From JBCCCJ01 sp039029315 (GTDB lineage Bacteria; Bacteroidota; Bacteroidia; J057): 64,000 nt of DNA. Made by a program: the position numbers and the translations under genes. Location of the stretch: contig JBCCGK010000017.1 of NCBI GenBank assembly GCA_039029315.1, positions 84,508-148,507 on the forward strand. Direction: 5' to 3'. Below, in pieces: positions 26,703-34,976 of the stretch; position 1 is the first letter of the stretch; every line of letters starts with the position of its first letter. The notes beneath the pieces are model-generated. The model was not told the origin of the DNA. It was given only the letters and a program-made list of their open reading frames with translations, and searched no databases.

Positions 26703-28130
26703 ATGACGACAATTGACAAGCTCAAACGCGCCATTAATGGCTTTATCGCAGAATATGGAATCTTTCTGGTATTGGTATTCCTCATTGGCCTGTTCAGCTT
26801 TTTGACCATTTCAGATGAAGAGTATGAAGGCACAGCTGCGGCCGAGCAAATGGCACAGGTGATTGACCACGATAGAATGCAGCTCCGCGTGGTCATCGTC
26901 GCCTCCACTTCTGGTCCAGACATCAGAATGGCAGAAAGATTGGAAGAATTGGTAAGCGGCAGAGGCCATCTCGTGCTCAAGCGCATCAATGGAACGCCTC
27001 CTGATGCAGGCAAAGCCTTTCGGGAATTGGAAGCCGAAGGCAAAATGGTAGACTATATCGCCGCAACCAAATCTGTTGGAAGCTGGACCATTGTCACCCA
27101 AGCCCACAACAAATTCAAGGCATTTGAGCAAGCCGAAATCGTTCAACCATCGTCCTCTCGCTTTCCGCGCTTTCTCAAGCGGGACAATCTTCGAAATATC
27201 GCAGACAGAATTGCGGTAATCGCCATTCTTGCCATTGGCATGACGATGGTCATCATCACGGCTGGCATTGATCTTTCGGTCGGGAGTCTGATTGCGTTGG
27301 CCGCAGTGAGTTGCGCTTTGTTCATCCAGCAATTTGGAGGAGGGGCAGAAGCAGGCCCTATGGCCCTGATTCTATGTAGTCTAGCAGCAATTTTGTTCTG
27401 TGGAATGATGGGATTTTTCTCCGGCGCACTCTCTACGACCTTCCAGATCACTCCCTTTATTGCCACATTGGCAGTGATGATGATTGCTCGGGGATTGGCG
27501 TATAAGTTCTCCAATGTCACCACCATTCCTATCACAAATGACAGTTTTGATTGGCTGGGCAAAGGGCGCATGGCAGGTGTACCGGTCTCTGTAGTCGTGA
27601 TGATCCTCCTGTATGCAGGTGCGTATTTCATCATGCACTGGACCACATTGGGACGCAGAATCTATGCTATTGGTGGCAATACCGAGGCTGCCCGCCTGTC
27701 TGGAGTGCCTGTTAATCGAGTTCTGCTGATTGTCTATACGATTAGTGGCCTGTTGGCAGGTTTGGGCGGTGTCATCACGGCCTCAAATTTGGCGGGTGGT
27801 GCTGCGACTTATGGCGACTATTATGAGCTATACACCATTGCTGCGGTAGTCGTTGGCGGGTCCAGCCTGATGGGGGGGCAAGGCAAGATCTTCGGGACAT
27901 TGATCGGGGCGTTCATTATTGCAGTGATCCAAAGCGGGATGAATCAGGTAGGAGTAGAGTCCAATACCCAGAAGGTGGTCTTTGGTCTGGTCATTGTGGG
28001 TGCCATCCTCAGCGACAAATACAAGCGAAAAGAAATCAGCACCCTGCAGCTCAGTCTGCTACTCGGGGCTGTCGCACTCGTGGGACTTGGAATTGTATTC
28101 TTCTTGAGAAGTATATATCCTGACGCTTGA
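26703..28130 (+). CDS. Sugar ABC transporter permease (RbsC-like) with an inserted soluble domain
   Basis: 475 residues, about 140-150 longer than usual RbsC-type permeases. TM1 is at about 17-38 (IFLVLVFLIGLFSFLTIS). In normal family members the next element is the amphipathic FLxxxNLxNI segment; here FLKRDNLRNIADRIAVIAIL appears only near residue 157. Between them lies an insertion of about 115 residues (roughly 39-153) with alternating strands and helices (LRVVIVASTSGPDIRMAERL, LEAEGKMVDYIAATKSVG). After it the standard core follows: GITLSVGS-like AGIDLSVGSLIALAAVSCAL, GRRIYAIGGNTEAARLSGVP, and VVVGGSSLMGGQGKIFGTLI. Topology places the insert outside the membrane, on the side where the binding protein docks. 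Confidence 0.93.
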   Translation: MTTIDKLKRAINGFIAEYGIFLVLVFLIGLFSFLTISDEEYEGTAAAEQMAQVIDHDRMQLRVVIVASTSGPDIRMAERLEELVSGRGHLVLKRINGTPPDAGKAFRELEAEGKMVDYIAATKSVGSWTIVTQAHNKFKAFEQAEIVQPSSSRFPRFLKRDNLRNIADRIAVIAILAIGMTMVIITAGIDLSVGSLIALAAVSCALFIQQFGGGAEAGPMALILCSLAAILFCGMMGFFSGALSTTFQITPFIATLAVMMIARGLAYKFSNVTTIPITNDSFDWLGKGRMAGVPVSVVVMILLYAGAYFIMHWTTLGRRIYAIGGNTEAARLSGVPVNRVLLIVYTISGLLAGLGGVITASNLAGGAATYGDYYELYTIAAVVVGGSSLMGGQGKIFGTLIGAFIIAVIQSGMNQVGVESNTQKVVFGLVIVGAILSDKYKRKEISTLQLSLLLGAVALVGLGIVFFLRSIYPDA

Positions 28131-28329
28131 GAGTGATTGTGTAAGGCGGCAAGCCCTATTGTATCACCCGTGGTAATCAGACAGTTGTATAGGGAATTTT
28201 AGAGAAATAAAGGGGCCCAAAGACGGATACGATTCACTCCAGACAGGTTAACAGTTTAGTTTTTTGTTTTTCCAGCTTTCGTTTGACTGCCTTCATTCAT
28301 ATGTATCTTCCACCTTCAACCACTCCATA

Positions 28330-29190
28330 ATGCCAAAAGAACTCAACTTCAAAAAAGAACTGATCGGCAACTTCGGGGACCCGGTCTGGGAAAATCCCAC
28401 TGAAATCATGATGGAAGCTGCCTTCGCACATCACGGAATGAAATTTCGCTATGTGACTACAGAGGTACCTGCCCAGAATCTCAAGGCGGCCTTCGAAGGT
28501 CTGAAGGCCATGGGCTATAAGGGATTCAACTGTACCATCCCACACAAGGTGGCCATCATTGACCACCTGGATGGCCTGGGAGAATCTGCCTCGGTTATGG
28601 AAGCCGTGAATTGCGTGGTAGAACGAGAGGGGAAATACATAGGGGAAAATACCGATGGCAAAGGCTTCATGGAATCTTTGCGGTCGGTGGTTGATCCCGC
28701 CGGAAAAAAGGTAGTGATTTTTGGCGCGGGAGGCGCAGCACGAGCCGTATCCGTGGAATTGGCACTGGCGGGAGTAGCCCGCATGACCATCGTCAATCGA
28801 ACGGAGGAGCGCGGCCAGGGATTGGTGGATTTACTTCAAAACAAAACCGCTGTGCAGGTGAATCTGGACCTCTTCAATGGAGACTATGAAGTGGCTGGAG
28901 ATACAGATATCGTCATCAACTGCACCAGCATTGGTCTATATCCCAATATCCATGAACGTGTTCCAGTCTCTCTTTCCAGTCTGAGATCCAACATGATTGT
29001 CTCTGATTTGGTGATCAATCCTCCCGACACAACTTTCCTCAAAGAAGCTGCTACCCGAGGATGCACCATCCTGGATGGACTCGGTATGCTGGTCAACCAG
29101 GGAAGAATCGCCATCAAGTACTGGTCCGGCATCGATGCAGATGCTGCTGTCATGAGAAAGTCTATGGAAGACTTACTCCTGGGCGACTAA
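28330..29190 (+). CDS. Shikimate dehydrogenase-family oxidoreductase with altered substrate site
   Basis: 286 residues from the ATG at 28330. The fold is clear: the substrate domain carries GFNCTIPHKVAIIDHLDGLG (about 63-82), with the catalytic-type Lys; GENTDGKGFMESL (about 101) supplies the Asp; the NADP domain starts KVVIFGAGGAARAVSVELAL (about 125-144). The N-terminus lacks the serine pair that binds the shikimate carboxylate: instead of HSxSP it reads GDPVWENPTEIMMEAAFAHH. The substrate is therefore unlikely to be shikimate. Position between an ABC sugar importer and an aldose-epimerase-like gene suggests a sugar acid or cyclitol. A housekeeping aroE would have to be elsewhere. Confidence 0.87.
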   Translation: MPKELNFKKELIGNFGDPVWENPTEIMMEAAFAHHGMKFRYVTTEVPAQNLKAAFEGLKAMGYKGFNCTIPHKVAIIDHLDGLGESASVMEAVNCVVEREGKYIGENTDGKGFMESLRSVVDPAGKKVVIFGAGGAARAVSVELALAGVARMTIVNRTEERGQGLVDLLQNKTAVQVNLDLFNGDYEVAGDTDIVINCTSIGLYPNIHERVPVSLSSLRSNMIVSDLVINPPDTTFLKEAATRGCTILDGLGMLVNQGRIAIKYWSGIDADAAVMRKSMEDLLLGD

Positions 29191-29281
29191 TCCGCTTCCA
29201 TACCAGCAGATTCCTTCGCACATGGATGGGACCCACTCCCTATTCCTTTCCCCTCATTCTGATATCCAAATTCTTTTTCTC

Positions 29282-30505
29282 ATGATACAACGACTAATTT
29301 TCCTGTCAATAGGCTTCATTTTTTTCTCCTGCAACCCAAGCCCTACCCCTATGCACACACCCATTACACATCAAACGACTCTGACAAGTGTGAAAGAAAA
29401 TATCCATCTGGATGAGTGGTCAGCCTCTCATACTGATCTCCCACTTGACACGGATGCCCAGTGGTCCATCAAGAAGCACACATTGCACGGTGGCAAGCAA
29501 GAAGGCGTGGACATGATCGAACTGGACAATGGTGCGATGCGCATCACGATCATCCCAACCAGAGGCATGTCCATCTATGATGTCTCTTATGGGGGCCTTC
29601 GGCTGGGCTGGAATTCACCTGTGAAGGAAATCGTCCATCCACAATTCATCGACATGGAAGACAATGGTGGCTTAGGATGGCTGGAAGGATTCAATGAGTG
29701 GATGACACGCTGCGGAGTAGAATTTGCAGGACATCCAGGCGAGGACAATGGCAGGCTCCTGACCCTGCATGGCAAAATTGGAAACATCCCGACATCGGAA
29801 GTTCAGGTGGTCATAGACAAAGAGCCTCCACATCGGATTCGCATTCGTGGCAAGGTCCATGAAGTCTTTTTCAATGGACCCAATCTGGAACTATGGACAG
29901 AAGTCTCGACTGTACCCGGCTCAAATAGTTTTCGGATTGATGATGTACTGACCAATAAAGGGAAACTGGAACAGGAATTCATGATCATCTATCACGCCAA
30001 CTTTGGTCCGCCACTCCTGGAGCAGGGCAGCAAGCTACTCGGAACCATTGAGAAATTGCAGCCTTTTGATGCACATGCAGCATCCGAAGTCCAGCGCTGG
30101 GATACTTATCACCAGGCCAAGGATGGATTTGCCGAGCAGGTCTATTGCATCTATCCATCAGCAGATTCAGATGGAAACGCGCATTTTCTCTTACACAATG
30201 CCAGTGCCGATCAGGCGGTCAGTTTTACTTACCCCAAAGAGCAACTCCCCTATTTGACCCAATGGAAAAATGAAAATACTGGCGGCTATGTGACAGGCCT
30301 GGAACCGGGAACGGGCTTTCCTCACAATCGCAGCATTGAGCGAAAATATGGTCGGGTTCCTGTCCTCAAGCCAGGAGCCTCCAGGTCATTTGGCCTTGAG
30401 TATACGATCCATAAGGACAAAGAAGAAGTGAAAGCTGCTGCGAATGCGATTCAGAATCTGATGCAGCAGCCTCCACAAGTCATTGCTGAGGTGATTGGGA
30501 AATAA
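29282..30505 (+). CDS. DUF4432 lipoprotein, aldose 1-epimerase-like
   Basis: 407 residues from the ATG at 29282. The lipoprotein leader is MIQRLIFLSIGFIFFSCNPS. The body is a galactose-mutarotase-like beta-sandwich of the DUF4432 type: MIELDNGAMRITIIPTRGMS (about 79-98), NGGLGWLEGFNEWMTRCGVE (about 128-147), and MIIYHANFGPPLLEQGS (about 237). It probably interconverts sugar anomers or binds a sugar in the periplasm. It is the last gene of the GH32-ABC plus-strand run, 91 bp after the dehydrogenase-like gene. Confidence 0.85.
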   Translation: MIQRLIFLSIGFIFFSCNPSPTPMHTPITHQTTLTSVKENIHLDEWSASHTDLPLDTDAQWSIKKHTLHGGKQEGVDMIELDNGAMRITIIPTRGMSIYDVSYGGLRLGWNSPVKEIVHPQFIDMEDNGGLGWLEGFNEWMTRCGVEFAGHPGEDNGRLLTLHGKIGNIPTSEVQVVIDKEPPHRIRIRGKVHEVFFNGPNLELWTEVSTVPGSNSFRIDDVLTNKGKLEQEFMIIYHANFGPPLLEQGSKLLGTIEKLQPFDAHAASEVQRWDTYHQAKDGFAEQVYCIYPSADSDGNAHFLLHNASADQAVSFTYPKEQLPYLTQWKNENTGGYVTGLEPGTGFPHNRSIERKYGRVPVLKPGASRSFGLEYTIHKDKEEVKAAANAIQNLMQQPPQVIAEVIGK

Positions 30506-30520
30506 TCCAAAGGAGTCTGT

Positions 30521-30982
30521 CTAGAGATCCTTGAACATATAAAGAAACCGTGCAAACAAAAAAGTAGAGATAGCAAGCACTGTTGCCAAAATGGAAATTC
30601 TTTTTTTGCGTTTGTGCTTGTTTCGTCTTGCTTTTACCCAGCCGGATATACCCAATATCAAGCCCAGAACTGAACATCCCATCGCCAAGAGGGTGAGTGG
30701 AACCAACAAGCTATGATAGCCAAGGATAAACAATATACCCAGAAAGCCAATCCCCAATCCCGTCCACAGCAATGCGAACCTGTGTCGCTGAGATCCTTTG
30801 GAGGAGCTTGTATTTGGGGAAATGACTGGCTGAATAGACGTATCCTGCGCATTCAGGGCCAGTTGCGGGATCTGAGTCTGTGGCTGCCCTTCTCGACTTC
30901 CTGCAAAGGAGGAAAGGGGGGAAAGGGGGGAAAGGAACATGGACAATGTCAAAAGAAGATACAATATCGCTTTCATGATCAC
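30521..30982 (-). CDS. Small exported/membrane protein, unrecognised (paralogue of 30998 gene)
   Basis: 153 residues: an N-terminal signal peptide, a low-complexity linker, then hydrophobic segments near 72-93, 97-112 and 130-146, ending in a basic region (KARRNKHKRKKR) before the last one. The signal region contains PLSPLSPLSS, encoded by a 9-bp tandem repeat of G-rich DNA on the plus strand at about 30905-30935. Overall layout (signal, linker, membrane helices, basic loop) is the same as the neighbouring 163-residue gene, 15 bp upstream in the same direction. No function can be named. Confidence 0.65.
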   Translation of the reverse strand: MIMKAILYLLLTLSMFLSPLSPLSSFAGSREGQPQTQIPQLALNAQDTSIQPVISPNTSSSKGSQRHRFALLWTGLGIGFLGILFILGYHSLLVPLTLLAMGCSVLGLILGISGWVKARRNKHKRKKRISILATVLAISTFLFARFLYMFKDL

Positions 30983-30997
30983 AGAGTTAGAAGGGGA

Positions 30998-31489
30998 TTA
31001 AGCATGAGATATAACTGAGAAAAGCCCCAGAACCAATAAGAGGGATGGAATGGCCGCTAACAAGACCATGATAAGAGAAGTATTTTTCCGGTTATCAGAA
31101 TGTTTCTTCTGAGAGGCTGTTTGCTCTTTTTTTGCCTTTTTTCTTAATGATCGAAAGAATTTGATGATCCCCCAACCAAAGACAGCCCCTCCCAGCAAAG
31201 CCCCAATTGCGATCATCCATCCAACTTCAATGGCGAATCCCAAAGCAAATAAAATCAAAGCAATGGCTCCGAGGCTTACACCAAGAAGGTCCTCGACACT
31301 TGACTTAACACCTTCATTGATAGACTGCTTGTGCAGGTCCCGAAGGTTAGAGGGTTCCTGATTAAGTGTATGAATGGGAGCAGATTCAGAAAGATGTTTT
31401 CCTGGTTCCATACTTCCTGCCATCATCACTTGGGAAGGAAGGGTAGACAACATGATAAAAAGCGAGATGAGATAGGTGAATCGTTTCAT
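30998..31489 (-). CDS. Small exported/membrane protein, unrecognised
   Basis: 163 residues with a signal peptide (RFTYLISLFIMLSTLPSQVM), a linker of about 45 residues, two adjacent membrane helices (GVSLGAIALILFALGFAIEV and WMIAIGALLGGAVFGWGIIK), a basic loop (RSLRKKAKKEQTASQKKH), and a third helix at the C-terminus. It is first in a two-gene operon with the 30521 paralogue and has a good -7 box 30 bp upstream. No family is recognised with confidence. Confidence 0.65.
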   Translation of the reverse strand: MKRFTYLISLFIMLSTLPSQVMMAGSMEPGKHLSESAPIHTLNQEPSNLRDLHKQSINEGVKSSVEDLLGVSLGAIALILFALGFAIEVGWMIAIGALLGGAVFGWGIIKFFRSLRKKAKKEQTASQKKHSDNRKNTSLIMVLLAAIPSLLLVLGLFSVISHA

Positions 31490-31518
31490 TTTGTGAGTGT
31501 TTGATGTGATTGATGAGT

Positions 31519-31526
31519 CAAACCTA
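31519..31526 (-). promoter_or_regulatory. Putative -7 box for the 31489 operon
   Basis: On the minus strand TAGGTTTG fits TAnnTTTG and lies about 30 bp before the ATG at 31489. The upstream -33 region has only TTTC at about the right distance, so the assignment is tentative. Confidence 0.42.
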
Positions 31527-31677
31527 TCACATTCTCACTCTGTCTTGAAACATCTTTTTGCAAGGAGGTGCTGAGAAACAGCAATTTCCAGGAGAGGACG
31601 GGAGTCCTTCCACAAGTTTTGGATTTTTTGCAAAGATCTTCCTGATTTTCACCAGGACTTGGGATTTTTGCGTATTT

Positions 31678-32604
31678 TCAGATCTGCAAAAAAATGCCAA
31701 CCGCATATGTCACTCCGGAAATAAAATTCTCTTCTAACACCGATCCTTCAATCGATGCGGATAAACCCAGGCCCGGTTTCAGGTAATAATTGACCTCTGG
31801 CGCATATATCAAACTGCTTTGATTATTCGGATTGCCTCTACTTCCGACGATCAATGGATCTCCATTTTTGAGGGATCGCGTTCCGCGAATTTTGATATTG
31901 AGCAACCATTTATCACTTGCATAGCCAAATTCGGCATCATATCTCAGCTCATCAGAGAAGCCAGCCGTTCGGTTGTTATACCCTATGCCCACACTCATAT
32001 AGAAGGGTTTGGGATAAAAAGAATGGCCAGCCTGTATTCTGATCAATTGGTTGAATTCTCCATCTCCAAGAATCAGATTGTTGATATCCATGCTTTCGCC
32101 TAGCGGCAATCCGAGCAAACCTTCAGCACTGATCACCCATGCCCCGAACCGGGCTATCCCAAACCGAACTCCTACTTCTGGATCTGCGAATCCGGCATTT
32201 TGTCCAATTTCCCGAATTATTCCCCCACCAATCGCTATCGTTTCACGCTTCACTCGGACATAGCGAAAAAAGGGAATCGAAGCGATAGCAGTCACATTCT
32301 TGAACACGCCAAACTCCCCATAGGCAATACTTGAAAAATCCGCATAGGGATGAATGGCTGTTCTTCTCCCCACTTCATTGTAAAAAAATCTGGCTGTCGT
32401 CAATCGAAGGCCTAGTTTGAGATAGGCAGAACCTTTGTCTTGTGGCCAGGCACCAGCTTTCAATTGATTGGGGAGCCAGCAAAAGAACAACATTCCCAGT
32501 AGAATGAGGGAGAAGCGGGAAGAACTCGGAGGTTTCTCCTGCCCACGGGCCTTTGCGTAAACTCCGGTCCTTGTGTGATGGCAAAAATGAGGACTCATGT
32601 GCAT
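31678..32604 (-). CDS. Outer-membrane beta-barrel protein, unrecognised
   Basis: About 308 residues if started at the ATG at 32604 (32598 is also possible); the longer frame to 32787 would run into the divergent msrP coding sequence and is rejected. A signal-like segment (FSLILLGMLFFCWLPNQLKA) follows an N-terminus of about 30 residues. The mature part is amphipathic beta-strand sequence with aromatic ends: SAYLKLGLRLTTARFFYNEV, KPFYMSVGIGYNNRTAGFSD, FGYASDKWLLNIKIRGTRSL, and the terminal strand FISGVTYAVGIFLQI ending near an aromatic-rich C-terminus. This fits an outer-membrane barrel of unknown cargo. No operon partner is visible. Confidence 0.7.
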   Translation of the reverse strand: MHMSPHFCHHTRTGVYAKARGQEKPPSSSRFSLILLGMLFFCWLPNQLKAGAWPQDKGSAYLKLGLRLTTARFFYNEVGRRTAIHPYADFSSIAYGEFGVFKNVTAIASIPFFRYVRVKRETIAIGGGIIREIGQNAGFADPEVGVRFGIARFGAWVISAEGLLGLPLGESMDINNLILGDGEFNQLIRIQAGHSFYPKPFYMSVGIGYNNRTAGFSDELRYDAEFGYASDKWLLNIKIRGTRSLKNGDPLIVGSRGNPNNQSSLIYAPEVNYYLKPGLGLSASIEGSVLEENFISGVTYAVGIFLQI

Positions 32605-32691
32605 GAGATCGATTTTTCTTTCATACCTGAATGTAATCAATCTGACATCTGAAGAAAAATAATCTACTATCTTGCTAAAAAGCTCAGTATC

Positions 32692-33693
32692 ATGCCGAAT
32701 ATTCATATCCCCAAAGCCTGGAATAGCATCTCTGGCAAAGCCGTAGAAGAGAAAATCTATTATAATCGACGGGAGATCATCAAGCAACTTGGACTCCTTG
32801 GAGGTGGCTTACTAAGCGCTTCTGTGTTCTCTTCTTGCCAACCTGACCCCGTCTCCCCCGGTCCCGGCAGTGCCATTGAGTCCAATACTTTTACCTTTGA
32901 GGGAATGGATGATTTATATCCAGCTTCTCCGAACGCAGCCTATCCCCTAGATCGCTCACTTACAGAGGAGTTCGCAGCGACACATTACAACAATTTCTAC
33001 GAATTCATTCACCCGGAAGATCCTAATATTTACAATAGCTACAAATACGTGCATTCGTTCGATACCTCAGATTGGGAAATTGAAGTTAGAGGGCAGGCCA
33101 GTAATAAGGGGAAATTTTTTCTGGGAGACTTGATTCAGGAAATCGGCCTGGAAGAGCGCACCTATCGACATAGATGTGTCGAGGCCTGGTCCATGGCAGT
33201 TCCCTGGACAGGCTTTCCCTTGTCCAGTTTGATCAACTTTTTTGAACCAAAATCTTCGGCTACCCACATCCGAATGACCAGCTATGGCGAAGCATCTCAA
33301 ATGGTTGGGATCAGAACTCAGTCACATTATCCCTGGCCTTATTTTGAAGGTTTGCGCATGGATGAAGCCATGAATGAACTGACATTTATCGCTACTGGAA
33401 TATTTGGCAAGCCGCTCCCTAAGCAAAGTGGTGCACCGATCCGATTGGTAGTTCCCTGGAAATATGGGTTCAAAAGCATCAAATCCATTGTCAAAATTGA
33501 ATTCATCGACAAACAACCCGACACTTTCTGGCCAGTGGCTGTCCCGAGTCAGTATGAATTTTTCTCTAATGTCGATCCTGATATTCCTCATCCAAGATGG
33601 TCTCAGGCCACAGAAAGGCTGATTCCAGGCAATGACAGAGTCCCTACCCTGAAATACAATGGATATGGAGAGTTCGTAGCTTCCTTGTATTAA
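32692..33693 (+). CDS. msrP: Protein-methionine-sulfoxide reductase catalytic subunit MsrP
   Basis: 333 residues of the molybdopterin-dependent YedY/MsrP family. The start HIPKAWNSISGKAVEEKIYY is a family hallmark and precedes a Tat leader (YNRREIIKQLGLLGGGLLSA). The Mo-ligand Cys is in TYRHRCVEAWSMAVPWTGFP at about residues 158-177, and IRLVVPWKYGFKSIKSIVKI at about 248 is the conserved C-terminal region. The enzyme repairs oxidised methionine in periplasmic proteins. Its usual haem-containing membrane partner MsrQ is not encoded next to it, so the electron donor must be elsewhere. Confidence 0.93.
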   Translation: MPNIHIPKAWNSISGKAVEEKIYYNRREIIKQLGLLGGGLLSASVFSSCQPDPVSPGPGSAIESNTFTFEGMDDLYPASPNAAYPLDRSLTEEFAATHYNNFYEFIHPEDPNIYNSYKYVHSFDTSDWEIEVRGQASNKGKFFLGDLIQEIGLEERTYRHRCVEAWSMAVPWTGFPLSSLINFFEPKSSATHIRMTSYGEASQMVGIRTQSHYPWPYFEGLRMDEAMNELTFIATGIFGKPLPKQSGAPIRLVVPWKYGFKSIKSIVKIEFIDKQPDTFWPVAVPSQYEFFSNVDPDIPHPRWSQATERLIPGNDRVPTLKYNGYGEFVASLY

Positions 33694-33939
33694 TAATCCC
33701 TACAGCAGACAATCATTTCTGAATAACAGTTGATATCTGAATCAGGCTTGAGATACAACTCTTGGCTTTGACGTATCTTGGCAAATGCTTGCAGCATGAA
33801 TCCGTCTCTTCATTTGCCTGCATAGTGCTTCTAAGTTTGACTTTGGCCCTTTTTAAAACAGAGTTATTCTTCATTCCAGTCTGTGGTTAGCTTTTGTGAA
33901 TGAATGAACTTCGCCATTTTAGGGTGATGTTGATTCATT

Positions 33940-34094
33940 CTAAGTAAGTGGACACATGTATGTACATTTGACAATCATGCTCCACTCTCTCGCTCTCCCG
34001 CCAGCGGGAGATATCAGCCCACAAGGCCAGGAATCAACGATTTTCCCCTTGGGGGAGGAATAGAATAAGCATATGTAATATGTCCCCCTACTTC
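33940..34094. mobile_element. MITE-like element with TGTCC-type inverted ends (inverted copy of 48936-49096)
   Basis: It starts CTAAGTAAGTGGACACATGT and ends with ATGTCCCCCTACTTC, so the ends are imperfect inverted repeats (CTAAGTA-GTGGACA). The interior has a perfect CTCCCGC/GCGGGAG stem and the block CACAAGGCCAGGAATCAACG. The whole 155 bp is the reverse complement of 48936-49096 with only scattered differences and a short indel. There is no coding capacity. The rest of the gap 33694-34158 shows nothing else. Confidence 0.82.
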
Positions 34095-34158
34095 ATTGAA
34101 AAATGGTAGGTGAGGTCTTGCTAGGAGATGGGGATTCCCATTTTGGCCAAAGTCAAAC

Positions 34159-34518
34159 TTAGGCATCCTCAAATTGCTCAATCGGCTTTGTGTCAGGGAT
34201 ATAGATCTTTGCCCACTTCGCAATCTCCCGAAAGATAGGCTCCATATCTCTGCCTTTCTTGCTCAGGTTGTAATTGATCAGCAACTTATTGTTGGCGTCC
34301 ACTTCTCGGGTCACAATGCCTGCCTCTACCAGTTTTTTCAATCGGTCAGCCAGAATATTGGTAGAGATGCCTTCATTTGACCCAAGAAAATCTTTGTAGT
34401 TGATTTTGTTGAAAGCAAAAATGTCTCTGATAATCAGAAGTGTCCACTTATCCCCAAAGATTTCCAGCCAACAACTTAGTGGGCAATCGGATCGTCTGTT
34501 CGATGTTTTTTCGTTCAA
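34159..34518 (-). CDS. HxlR family transcriptional regulator
   Basis: 119 residues. The winged-helix HxlR fold begins with the conserved Cys in CPLSCWLEIFGDKWTLLIIR (residues 12-31), continues INYKDFLGSNEGISTNILAD, and ends with the wing and RLKKLVEAGIVTREV. Some family members sense redox-active compounds or aldehydes through such a Cys. The start is TTG at 34518, since the only upstream ATG is out of frame and the frame is closed by a TAA. It is divergent from two duplicated membrane-protein genes across a 55-bp gap filled by two operator palindromes, so autoregulation and control of those genes is likely. Confidence 0.9.
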   Translation of the reverse strand: MNEKTSNRRSDCPLSCWLEIFGDKWTLLIIRDIFAFNKINYKDFLGSNEGISTNILADRLKKLVEAGIVTREVDANNKLLINYNLSKKGRDMEPIFREIAKWAKIYIPDTKPIEQFEDA

Positions 34519-34519
34519 T

Positions 34520-34570
34520 TTACTTGCATTTTAAAAGTAAATGTGTTACTTACTTGCAAAATACAAGTAA
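34520..34570. promoter_or_regulatory. Double palindromic operator, probable HxlR binding sites
   Basis: Two 21-bp palindromes lie 30 bp apart centre to centre, about three helical turns. The first (34520-34540) has arms TTACTT/AAGTAA; the second (34550-34570) has perfect 7-bp arms TTACTTG/CAAGTAA around a 7-bp spacer. They occupy nearly the whole space between the TTG start of the HxlR gene at 34518 and the ATG at 34574. Same-face spacing suggests two dimers bound side by side that block both directions. Confidence 0.78.
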
Positions 34571-34573
34571 ATC

Positions 34574-34969
34574 ATGAATTGGTACTATCTCATCGCAGGT
34601 TTTTTTGTGATCATCACAGGTTTTGTACATATGATTCTGGGAGAAAAATGGTTATTCTCTTTTTTGAAAGCAGAATCGTTGGATACGCATTACTCTGGGG
34701 AGGTTACCAAAACGACTTTGCGGTGGTTTTGGCACTTTGGGAGTTTTATGGTGTTTTTCGTGGGCGTGTTGGCACTTGTCATGGGCTATTCGGATACGCT
34801 GATTCCTGCGGAGAACTTTATCGGAAAATTGCTGGCAATCATCTATCTGGGATTGAATGTCTTGCTGATCGTTCTCAATGCCAGCCAGCCAAAAAACCTG
34901 AAAGAGTACCCACAACTGATCATCATGGTGGTGATCATGGTTTTGTTATTTCTCGGATCAATGAATTAA
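34574..34969 (+). CDS. Small four-helix membrane protein, unrecognised (first of a tandem pair)
   Basis: 131 residues starting MNWYYLIAGFFVIITGFVHM. Four hydrophobic helices are spaced as in small DoxX/DUF-type membrane proteins: about 3-20, 50-68, 82-100 and 112-129. The motif TGFVHMILGEK in helix 1 and LRWFWHFGSFMVFFVG in helix 2 contain conserved His and Trp. It lies 3 bp after the second HxlR palindrome and 7 bp before a clear paralogue. Its role is unknown; the regulator suggests an inducible response to a small molecule. Confidence 0.75.
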   Translation: MNWYYLIAGFFVIITGFVHMILGEKWLFSFLKAESLDTHYSGEVTKTTLRWFWHFGSFMVFFVGVLALVMGYSDTLIPAENFIGKLLAIIYLGLNVLLIVLNASQPKNLKEYPQLIIMVVIMVLLFLGSMN

Positions 34970-34976
34970 TGGTGCA

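Noticed and set aside
30905..30940. Independent G-rich repeat
   Set aside because: It lies inside the 30521 gene and encodes a PLSPLSPLSS signal region, so it is a coding feature.
32605..32787. Longer N-terminus for the outer-membrane barrel gene
   Set aside because: It would overlap the start of msrP, and the added residues lack export features.
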